The position numbers and the translations under genes are program-made. From Bdellovibrionales bacterium (GTDB lineage: Bacteria; Bdellovibrionota; Bdellovibrionia; Bdellovibrionales; UBA1609), in the NCBI GenBank assembly GCA_026648125.1, contig JAPKGD010000047.1, positions 1 to 8,874 of the forward strand: DNA of 8,874 nucleotides, in the 5' to 3' direction. The notes beneath the pieces were generated by a model. The model saw only the letters and a program-made list of their open reading frames with translations. It did not search any database and was not told the DNA's origin. Below are positions 1 to 5,601 of the stretch, piece after piece (position 1 is the first letter of the stretch; the number at the start of each line of letters is the position of its first letter).

Positions 1-5
1 AAAAA

Positions 6-81
6 TGGCTCAGGCGGAGGGACTCGAACCCCCGACCAATTGGTTAACAGCCAACTGCTCTACCGACTGAGCTACGCCTGA
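6..81 (-). tRNA. tRNA-Asn (anticodon GTT)
   Basis: Read on the minus strand this is a 76-base cloverleaf. The acceptor strand TCAGGCG pairs with CGCCTGA, the discriminator base is G, and a CCA end is encoded at 8-6. The D-arm is AGCTCAGTCGGTAGAGC, the T-arm contains GGTTCGAGTCC, and the anticodon loop is CTGTTAA with anticodon GTT at 48-46. It would decode both Asn codons. It is the last of three minus-strand units (tRNA-Arg, small membrane protein, tRNA-Asn), but it appears to have its own promoter just upstream. Confidence 0.97.
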
Positions 82-94
82 ACGCTAGGGACCA

Positions 95-123
95 TAGTTA
101 AAAGGGTGCTTTCACCTTGTCAA
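95..123 (-). promoter_or_regulatory. Candidate sigma70 promoter for tRNA-Asn
   Basis: On the minus strand a perfect consensus -35 hexamer TTGACA lies at 123-118. With a 17-base spacer the -10 would be TAACTA at 100-95; with 16 or 18 bases it would be TTAACT or AACTAT. The -10 is weak, but the position places the start about 7 to 10 bases before the tRNA 5' end at 81. The TGA inside TTGACA is the stop codon of the upstream protein gene, so the promoter overlaps that gene's end. The -35 match is seen directly; promoter function is inferred. Confidence 0.55.
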
Positions 124-659
124 CGGGTTGTTCGCGTCCCGTGATCGGGAAGATTCTCAAGATCGACAAGCGCCTCTTTAAGCTCGCTTGATCGAAAGAT
201 CTCCTGCCGCCATTTAAATAGATCTTCTCCCACCCTAAAGAGCGTCTCCGCGGGACCTTTTATAAAATGAACCAACATGGCTGGCTTCTGTGAAGCCTCG
301 TCAAAGCGGTCCGGCGCTAGGCGCTCCACTTTAACTTTGCAGTTCCGCCCAAACCACTTCTCAACGGCGATAAAATTTAATTCCTGGGGCGGTGTTGTTT
401 CCCACAGCCACTTGAGTTTGACCTGGCGAAGGGTAGGAGCTCCCTCTCGTTCAATGGCCGAAATTCGGGTATCGCACCAATCGAGAGTGGTGGTCACAGA
501 ACCTGGTGCCACCCGAACGATCTTGCCGGGCGCCGGTCCACCAAAAAAAGCAGCGATGCCTTCGCCCATGCCATTTGAACGAAGTTTGGACATTAAAAAA
601 ATCACGCCCAAAAAGGCTAAGAGCAAAAAGTTGAGCTTAACGAGGTAGGTGAGCCGCAC
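120..659 (-). CDS. Small single-pass membrane protein of unknown function
   Basis: I do not recognise this protein. It is 179 residues from the chosen GTG start at 659. The open frame extends back to 728, but that part lies inside tRNA-Arg, so its N-terminus is an artefact. The GTG at 659 follows AGGTGG (670-665) by five bases; GTGs at 665 and 668 are also possible. Residues about 6-23 form one hydrophobic helix (KLNFLLLAFLGVIFLM), preceded by R and K, which suggests an N-terminal anchor. A soluble, charged domain of about 150 residues follows, with two cysteines (C62, C107), a Trp-rich KWLWETTP stretch near 83-90 and a basic, disordered tail. It begins 20 bases past tRNA-Arg on the same strand and ends at the tRNA-Asn promoter, so it is probably transcribed with tRNA-Arg. 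Base composition is like gmhA, which suggests a resident gene. Confidence 0.7.
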   Translation of the reverse strand: MRLTYLVKLNFLLLAFLGVIFLMSKLRSNGMGEGIAAFFGGPAPGKIVRVAPGSVTTTLDWCDTRISAIEREGAPTLRQVKLKWLWETTPPQELNFIAVEKWFGRNCKVKVERLAPDRFDEASQKPAMLVHFIKGPAETLFRVGEDLFKWRQEIFRSSELKEALVDLENLPDHGTRTTR

Positions 660-679
660 AAACACCACCTGGGTAAAAA

Positions 680-756
680 TGGCGCGCCCGGAAGGATTCG
701 AACCTCCGACCACTTGATTCGTAGTCAAGTACTCTATCCAACTGAGCTACGGGCGC
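680..756 (-). tRNA. tRNA-Arg (anticodon ACG)
   Basis: Minus-strand cloverleaf of 77 bases. The acceptor GCGCCCG pairs with CGGGCGC, the discriminator is G, and CCA is encoded at 682-680. The D-arm is AGCTCAGTTGGATAGAGT, the anticodon stem CTTGA/TCAAG closes the loop CTACGAA, and the anticodon ACG is at 722-720. The T-arm contains GGTTCGAATCC. The first anticodon base A is normally edited to inosine by TadA, so the tRNA would read CGU, CGC and CGA. The protein gene that follows begins 20 bases after the CCA. Confidence 0.97.
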
Positions 757-775
757 AACCGCGAAAAGACTGAGA

Positions 776-804
776 GATTTAGACAATATGGAGCTTGTTG
801 GCAA
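776..804 (-). promoter_or_regulatory. Possible promoter for tRNA-Arg and downstream gene
   Basis: On the minus strand TTGCCA (804-799) is a four-of-six match to the -35 consensus. The -10 region falls in TCTAAATC (783-776), where no hexamer is a strong match: TAAATC at 17-base spacing or TCTAAA at 15. The placement gives a start roughly 10 to 15 bases before the tRNA at 756, which is sensible for a tRNA leader. Most of the support is positional. Confidence 0.35.
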
Positions 805-941
805 GCAAATGTCGCTGGGCGCAAAGGGCCCGGGGTAGACTTGAAGGGTTTTCAAAATTATGAGAGTTCTTGAGCGGTTATACGACCCCCAGGGGCTCAA
901 TCAGTGAGGGTATGGCGGGTTCAAATGGAAAGAGATGTCAC

Positions 942-1532
942 ATGAATACCCTTGAAGTTTGGCAAGCGGCCCTATCCGAAGCGCAGTCCACCCTAGAGAA
1001 ATTCAAATCGAATCCCCTGCTTGTGGAAAAGTGTGTGGAGTTTACTCGGATCTTGGTCGACACATACCGTCACAAGGGCACGGTGTTCGCCTGCGGAAAT
1101 GGCGGCAGCCACTGTGATGCAATGCATTTCGCCGAGGAACTCACCGGCAAGTACCGCAAAGAGCGACGGCCTCTTGGTGCCCTGGCGTTGGGGGATGCAA
1201 GCCATGTGACTTGCACGGCCAATGATTACGGGTTCGAGCACATTTTTGAGCGCCAGCTTATGGGTTTAGGGCGAAAGGGCGACTCGCTCATCGGATTATC
1301 CACCAGTGGGAACTCAAAAAACGTAGTTCGCGCGTTCAAAGCCGCCAAAGAAATCGGCATTCGAACGGTGGCCCTTCTCGGCCGAGACGGTGGCGAGCTT
1401 TTGAAGATTGCTGATTTGGCGATTGTAGTACCCGCCGAAACCTCAGATCGTATTCAAGAAATGCACATAAAGCTGATCCATACGGTTATTGAAGGTGTGG
1501 AGCGCGAGCTCTTTCCCGAAAATTACAGGTAA
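942..1532 (+). CDS. gmhA: Phosphoheptose isomerase (sedoheptulose 7-phosphate isomerase)
   Basis: A cytoplasmic SIS-domain enzyme that converts D-sedoheptulose 7-phosphate to D-glycero-D-manno-heptose 7-phosphate, the first step towards ADP-heptose for the lipopolysaccharide inner core. The 196 residues match the usual length (E. coli GmhA is 192). The family signature CGNGGSHCDAMHFAEELTG spans 51-69, GLSTSGNS is at 118-125 and SDRIQEMHIKLIH at 168-180. From memory of the E. coli enzyme, the active-site Glu65, Gln172 and His180 correspond here to E66, Q172 and H180. The family is known to be homotetrameric. The frame is open from 870, but the ATG at 942 is chosen: it matches the family N-terminus and has GGAAAGAG at 927-934, seven bases upstream. 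The ATG at 912 has GAGGG only one base away. The gene stands alone; no other heptose gene is in the window. Confidence 0.96.
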   Translation: MNTLEVWQAALSEAQSTLEKFKSNPLLVEKCVEFTRILVDTYRHKGTVFACGNGGSHCDAMHFAEELTGKYRKERRPLGALALGDASHVTCTANDYGFEHIFERQLMGLGRKGDSLIGLSTSGNSKNVVRAFKAAKEIGIRTVALLGRDGGELLKIADLAIVVPAETSDRIQEMHIKLIHTVIEGVERELFPENYR

Positions 1533-1611
1533 TTTGGCCATCGCCCCCGCCTTGATTCACCCGCCGGCCTATGGCATGGTGCAATTTCAGCTTTAAAGGG
1601 TCCTGTCTCGC

Positions 1612-1704
1612 GGAGAGGTGGGTGAGTGGCTGAAACCAGCAGTTTGCTAAACTGTCGTACGGGGTAAACCCGTACCGCGGGTTCAAATCCCGCCCTCTCC
1701 GCCA
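1612..1704 (+). tRNA. tRNA-Ser (anticodon GCT)
   Basis: A class II tRNA of 93 bases with encoded CCA at 1702-1704. The acceptor GGAGAGG pairs with CCTCTCC. The anticodon stem CAGTT/AACTG carries GCT at 1646-1648, which reads AGC and AGU. The long variable arm, diagnostic of serine tRNAs, is a seven-pair hairpin GTACGGG/CCCGTAC. The T-arm contains GGGTTCAAATCCC. It sits 79 bases after gmhA on the same strand; I could not find a convincing separate promoter in that gap. The local base composition drops downstream of its 3' end. Confidence 0.97.
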
Positions 1705-1789
1705 TTTTAAATTAACCCGCTAAAGATTCTCGGGGAGCTTCATTTGCCAAGTCATCGGAAGGCTGGGGCATAGTGATCACACTTCTTAC

Positions 1790-2683
1790 CTATGGCTCCG
1801 CTTTTCCTCGTTCGGCCATCAGAAATCTCTTTGTACCGGCAAACTGATTGGGGGACGCAAAGAGGCAGTAGGCAGCCTCTCGCCAATCGCGACACATATT
1901 TAACCTAGCAATCAATCGCATCCATCCCGAAACCAATACAAAAAAGGGATTATTTGACCTCAAAGGCTCAACCAAGCCGATCCTCAAGGGAGTCGTCTCA
2001 ACCGCAAAGGTTCCAAATATTCTGTCAAAAATAATAAAAACTCCGCCAAAGTTCTTGTCCAAGTATTCGCTGTTGCACGCGTGATGAACGCGATGGTGAG
2101 TCGGCGTAACCAGAAAACTCTCCAATATTCCCAACCTCGGACACCAATCGATATGAGTAAAAAATTGATAGACCTTTTGAACTAGAACAATAAAAGCGAC
2201 ATCAACTGGCCTAAATCCAAATAGAACGAGAGCAAAGTAGAAAATCACCCCACCCGTTAAAACTCCGGTCCACCCAAGCCTTAATGCCACTGATAAATTA
2301 TAAAATCTCGCGGAGTGATGGACGAGATGATTTGCCCAAAACCAATTCGATTTATGTTTAAGCCTATGCTCCCAATAATGAGTAAAATCACAAAGCAGAA
2401 AAAGGCATATCCAATAAATCCACGTTTGGTTGAGCTCAAATATTCTAAAAGGCCATGGTGAATTAAAACTTTTTATCAACGTCACAACCTCTAATATTTG
2501 CGGTGCTGCAATCGCCGCGAGAGCACCGTAAAAAATCGTCTTAGTGCCGCCAATAAAGAGCGAAGTGAGGCTCTCATTTACCTCAATAGAATTTCGCTTC
2601 GCACGAAGAAGTATTAAGCTCTCGGTTGCAGCGAGAAAGATGAGTGTGAATGTAATTGCCGAACTTATCTGCTCCACCTTCAA
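1790..2683 (-). CDS. Membrane diiron hydroxylase, sterol desaturase/fatty acid hydroxylase superfamily
   Basis: A multi-pass membrane oxygenase of 297 residues. The three histidine clusters expected to hold a diiron centre are complete: H102-x3-H106 (HYWEHR), H119-x2-HH (HLVHH, 119-123) and H197-x2-HH (HRVHH, 197-201), with an extra histidine at H177 (FTHIDW). Hydrophobic segments lie at about 8-26, 45-70, 88-100, 138-157 and 160-176. Members of this superfamily hydroxylate or desaturate sterols, fatty acids or carotenoids, or cleave ether lipids (alkylglycerol monooxygenase). The spacing and the PTHHRVHHA segment recall the ether-lipid branch, but the substrate cannot be decided here. There is no ATG near the N-terminus: the start is TTG at 2683, or GTG at 2677, which GGGA at 2689-2686 serves with better spacing. 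It is divergent from the next gene across about 107 bases. Confidence 0.9.
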   Translation of the reverse strand: MKVEQISSAITFTLIFLAATESLILLRAKRNSIEVNESLTSLFIGGTKTIFYGALAAIAAPQILEVVTLIKSFNSPWPFRIFELNQTWIYWICLFLLCDFTHYWEHRLKHKSNWFWANHLVHHSARFYNLSVALRLGWTGVLTGGVIFYFALVLFGFRPVDVAFIVLVQKVYQFFTHIDWCPRLGILESFLVTPTHHRVHHACNSEYLDKNFGGVFIIFDRIFGTFAVETTPLRIGLVEPLRSNNPFFVLVSGWMRLIARLNMCRDWREAAYCLFASPNQFAGTKRFLMAERGKAEP

Positions 2684-2709
2684 TTCCCAGCGATCGTCTC
2701 ATTGTGACG

Positions 2710-2731
2710 CACCTGAACCAAGTTACACCTG
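2710..2731. repeat. Paired CACCTG direct repeat in divergent intergenic region
   Basis: CACCTG occurs at 2710-2715 and again at 2726-2731, 16 bases apart, flanking the near-palindrome AACCAAGTT. The pair lies between two divergent genes and could be a regulator site, but 6-base repeats arise easily by chance. No known operator is recognised. Confidence 0.25.
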
Positions 2732-2749
2732 GCTCTTAGACTAGCATAT

Positions 2750-2778
2750 TTGTACATCGGACTCGCCTCAGATAAACT
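2750..2778 (+). promoter_or_regulatory. Possible promoter of the plus-strand membrane gene
   Basis: TTGTAC (2750-2755) is followed after exactly 17 bases by TAAACT (2773-2778), a four-of-six match to TATAAT. The predicted start would fall near 2785, only about six bases before the ATG at 2791, so the transcript would be almost leaderless. This agrees with the lack of any Shine-Dalgarno sequence before that ATG. The -35 match is poor, so support is moderate. Confidence 0.35.
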
Positions 2779-2790
2779 TAATCTCTATAT

Positions 2791-3915
2791 ATGAATCACC
2801 AGCCCAAATCCCTCCAGACCACGCTATTTCCACTCCGTTATGAAAGAATTAATCTATGGCTACCATTTATTTTCGTTCTCCCAATCGCCTGGGACCTTCT
2901 CTATTCCCCTCTGATTGACGCCGAAACAAAAAGCATTTTAATGATGGCGACCAAAGTTCTTCTTCTGAATCACGTTCATATTTTCTTTACTCTTGCACTT
3001 TACTTATTTGCTCCGGAAGTAAAGTTGTGGATTAAAGAAAAGGCGTCTTCAAGCAAACACTTTAAAATTCGCTGGTGGGCGCTTACTGTCGGTTTATTTT
3101 TACTCTTCTACCTTGGCCTTCCCGCTCTATCCAAACAACCCGAAGCAAATCTCGTCTATCGCCTTTTGATCGCAGCCACTCTCATCGTAGGGCTCCATCA
3201 CAATTATTCTCAAATGCTTGGAATATCTCTTGCCTATAATCAAATTTTTCAAAAAACCTTAGGATCAGAAGAACTTTTTAAACGCGTTGGTACCTTGGCC
3301 AAAATAGAGCGATTTCTATTTTCGACAACAATTACGGTCCAGTTTATTGGTTTTCTCGCGAAGAGTATACTTGAGCCTTCAAACATCATTACAAACATTT
3401 CTAATCCCACTGTCTTCGTACTCGCTGGCTGTACAGTTTTAGTGGGACTTCTATATCCACCAAGCTTCAAAAATAAAAAGATCTATGTGCTCCGCTACGC
3501 CCTCATACCTTTTTTGACTCACTCTTATTTTGCCTTGATAGCCTTGCTGGCTCTTCATGGAATTGAATATCTTTTTGTGTATTTGAAAATGCAGTCAAAT
3601 TCCTTAAGAAGGAATAATCTAGAAAAAACATCCCTCGTGATTGGGAGTACGGCTCTCGTTTTGGGGCTCACAGCTCTTACCGTGATGGATAAAAATGTTC
3701 TAGGTTGGTGGTTCAAGCCCGAAATGAGTCCTAGCTGGTGGTTTATTTCCATTCTCATCGCTCTATCTTCAACTGGAAGCTATTTGCACTATCACGCCGA
3801 CTCTCTCCTTTTTAGAATGAGTGATCCTGTAACTCGAAGATCCGTCGGGGATTTGCTGTTGAGCAATTTTCGCTCAACCGGAGGCGATCAATCGGTCGAT
3901 CGAGTTGGTGCTTAA
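2791..3915 (+). CDS. Histidine-rich multi-pass membrane protein, unknown function
   Basis: I do not recognise a named family. The 374 residues contain about eight hydrophobic stretches, at roughly 21-38, 54-73, 96-112, 122-135, 176-192, 207-222, 234-263 (perhaps two helices), 281-298 and 313-330, so it is an integral membrane protein. Histidines sit in or at the edges of these helices: NHVH (60-63), HHNYSQ (136-141), THSY (243-246), HGIEY (256-260) and YLHYHADSLLFR (331-342). Such a pattern could bind metal or heme, but this is inference. The start is fixed: an in-frame stop at 2779-2781 precedes the ATG at 2791, and the next ATG at 2941 would remove the first helix. No Shine-Dalgarno sequence precedes it. 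It lies upstream of the phospholipase D gene on the same strand, with 40 bases between stop and start, so an operon is likely. Confidence 0.82.
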   Translation: MNHQPKSLQTTLFPLRYERINLWLPFIFVLPIAWDLLYSPLIDAETKSILMMATKVLLLNHVHIFFTLALYLFAPEVKLWIKEKASSSKHFKIRWWALTVGLFLLFYLGLPALSKQPEANLVYRLLIAATLIVGLHHNYSQMLGISLAYNQIFQKTLGSEELFKRVGTLAKIERFLFSTTITVQFIGFLAKSILEPSNIITNISNPTVFVLAGCTVLVGLLYPPSFKNKKIYVLRYALIPFLTHSYFALIALLALHGIEYLFVYLKMQSNSLRRNNLEKTSLVIGSTALVLGLTALTVMDKNVLGWWFKPEMSPSWWFISILIALSSTGSYLHYHADSLLFRMSDPVTRRSVGDLLLSNFRSTGGDQSVDRVGA

Positions 3916-3946
3916 TCTATTTGGCAACCAATTGCTCCGTGCTCTT

Positions 3947-3950
3947 AGGA
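3947..3950 (+). promoter_or_regulatory. Ribosome binding site that sets the phospholipase D-family start
   Basis: AGGA (within TTAGGACGG) lies five bases before the ATG at 3956. The longer reading from TTG at 3905 has its nearest purine-rich site, GGAGG at 3880-3884, 20 bases away, which is too far. The ATG also places a clean signal peptide at the N-terminus. Confidence 0.7.
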
Positions 3951-3955
3951 CGGTC

Positions 3956-5584
3956 ATGCAATCTTTAATTCTATTTTTGACCTTAGTGGTTACACTTGCG
4001 TCAGACTTGGGCTTTGCAGATTCTCCAATTCACCTAAGAACCAATTCCCAAATCGCCCAAGATGAACTCCGTTTCTATTTGAAAGATACCCGGATCCAAA
4101 AAAACTTGGATACTCTAACAAATTCCAAACTAACATACGGAAATAAGGGACAACTTCTCATCTCTGGAATCATGAGCCGGCCTGTCCGTGAAGCACTTAT
4201 AAACTCCGCCAAAAAGTCCATCGTAATTAGCGTTTATTCGATAAATTCAAGAACTCAGGGTCGGCCTGATTCCGATACACTGAAGCTGATCGAGCTCCTT
4301 TCGGCAGCTCTAGCTCGTGGAGTTAAAGTGTTTGTTCTCGTCGACGGATTCACGTCTGCTTTTACCGGAATTCAACCGGATCTCATCAAATTGCAAAACC
4401 TAGGTGCCAAAGTCGGTATCTATCAACCAGTAAATTCATCCCTCGATTCTTCATTTCTGGTCTCGGTATTTAGCGCATTTACTAAGCACTGGAGTCAACC
4501 TATCACCGTCGATCGGCTTCATGAAAAGCTACTGCTTGTGGATAGTCGGCTTGCAATTGTCGGAGGAATGAATTGGGGAGAGGCCTATTCTCGAGGCGAT
4601 CAACTCACGGCCCATCTTTATCCCGTACAATTTCTAAGCGCCGGACCGTTGGCAAAAGAGATTGGGCTATCTGAAATTTCAAATTGGGAGTTCGCCGCGG
4701 CATTTGGCTGGCGAGATACAGATCTGTTGATTCAAGGCCCTGTGGTAGAGGAGATACAGGCCGGATTTAGGAATCGATGGGCGAAATCCCTTGGCCAGCT
4801 ACCACGAGATGCTCTCTCAATTCTAGAATCTGGAGAGCCCAAAGAAACCAGGTCGAAACAGCGCTCCAATGGTCTTGCGGTACGCTATATTTTGCAACAG
4901 CCCAAACAAGATAAAGATCAGGTTCAAAAATTGAATACGGAATATTCAGAAATAAATATGGGCTATGATCCCAAGTGTCCGCAGGCTTATATAACTAATT
5001 TCTATTTGAACTCGATTCGCAGGGCGAAAAGACAGATTGTTTGGGGTGGTCACTCAGTCACACCGATCGGAGCCGTCTCATGGGAGCTTATCAATGCTGC
5101 AAACCGAGGAGTAAAAGTATTCTTGATGACAAACTCCAAAGAGACGGCCGAGGGGCTTCCAGACTCTGGTAAAATGTTCTATAGCCGATCAATGTGTTGG
5201 GCAAAATTTGCCTTAAAAAAGACAAGTGGAAATTTGAGAATATTCGAATGGAAGAAGAATCCCACCTTCAAAGACAAAAAGATAGAGGTCGGGAGCTATC
5301 ACTCAAAGACTTTTACTGTAGATGGGTTCCTCACTTCTATCGGCTCGTATAATATAGCTCCAGGGAGTTACTGTGCTTATACAGAGAATACACTCGCCGT
5401 ATTCGACGTCCCATTCACCGCCCAAACTGAGGCAGCACTAGAAAATGATTTCGCGAATTCAATTGAGTTGAAGGACCCACAGGTAGATGACTCAATTTGC
5501 CAAACCTTACGTAAAAATGGTCAGTTTCTCTTTATTCGGGGTTATTTGGAGCGAGCAATTAAGAATATGTTCAGCTTCTTATAG
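3956..5584 (+). CDS. Exported phospholipase D-family protein with two HKD motifs
   Basis: A 542-residue protein of the phospholipase D/cardiolipin synthase superfamily. Both catalytic HxKxxxxD motifs are intact: H189-E-K191 to D196, followed by GGMNWGE (203-209), and H449-S-K451 to D456, followed by IGSYN (462-466). The two-lobe layout is normal for the family, which hydrolyses or transfers phosphodiester-linked headgroups through a phosphohistidine intermediate. The N-terminus MQSLILFLTLVVTLASDLGFA reads as a Sec signal peptide with likely cleavage before D22, so it should act in the periplasm or outside the cell, unlike cytoplasmic-facing cardiolipin synthases that carry two N-terminal helices. 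Four cysteines of the mature part (C341, C414, C473, C515) could form disulfides. The substrate is unknown: phospholipid, cardiolipin or nucleic acid are all possible. It ends 17 bases from the stop of the convergent gene, and I see no terminator hairpin between them. Confidence 0.9.
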   Translation: MQSLILFLTLVVTLASDLGFADSPIHLRTNSQIAQDELRFYLKDTRIQKNLDTLTNSKLTYGNKGQLLISGIMSRPVREALINSAKKSIVISVYSINSRTQGRPDSDTLKLIELLSAALARGVKVFVLVDGFTSAFTGIQPDLIKLQNLGAKVGIYQPVNSSLDSSFLVSVFSAFTKHWSQPITVDRLHEKLLLVDSRLAIVGGMNWGEAYSRGDQLTAHLYPVQFLSAGPLAKEIGLSEISNWEFAAAFGWRDTDLLIQGPVVEEIQAGFRNRWAKSLGQLPRDALSILESGEPKETRSKQRSNGLAVRYILQQPKQDKDQVQKLNTEYSEINMGYDPKCPQAYITNFYLNSIRRAKRQIVWGGHSVTPIGAVSWELINAANRGVKVFLMTNSKETAEGLPDSGKMFYSRSMCWAKFALKKTSGNLRIFEWKKNPTFKDKKIEVGSYHSKTFTVDGFLTSIGSYNIAPGSYCAYTENTLAVFDVPFTAQTEAALENDFANSIELKDPQVDDSICQTLRKNGQFLFIRGYLERAIKNMFSFL

Positions 5585-5601
5585 TACTTAGGCCTTCAGC
5601 T

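Noticed and set aside
660..728. N-terminal extension of the small membrane protein
   Set aside because: Most of it is tRNA-Arg sequence read as codons; a GTG with a ribosome binding site at 659 gives a sensible membrane-anchor N-terminus.
841..883. Promoter-like TTGAAG and TTATAC upstream of gmhA
   Set aside because: The boxes cannot be paired at 15 to 19 bases spacing, so I could not assign a gmhA promoter.
637..900. Minus-strand open frame of 87 codons
   Set aside because: It runs through tRNA-Arg (680-756), and its peptide contains the translated tRNA sequence; the remainder has no recognisable features.
870..941. Longer gmhA reading from 870
   Set aside because: The 24 extra residues do not match the GmhA N-terminus, and the ATG at 942 has the better-spaced ribosome binding site.
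1552..1597. Possible promoter for tRNA-Ser (TTGATT or TTTAAA boxes)
   Set aside because: TTGATT has no acceptable -10 at 16 to 18 bases, and TTTAAA has no -35 at the right distance. The tRNA may be transcribed with gmhA.
1486..1705. Two minus-strand open frames across tRNA-Ser
   Set aside because: They are the reverse reading of tRNA-Ser and the end of gmhA, with no independent coding evidence.
1773..1780. Eight-base palindrome GTGATCAC after tRNA-Ser
   Set aside because: Too short and isolated to call an operator or attachment site; no second copy was noticed in the window.
3905..3955. TTG start of the phospholipase D-family gene overlapping the preceding gene by 11 bases
   Set aside because: No usable ribosome binding site, and it would bury the signal peptide 17 residues inside the protein. 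The ATG at 3956 is better on both counts.
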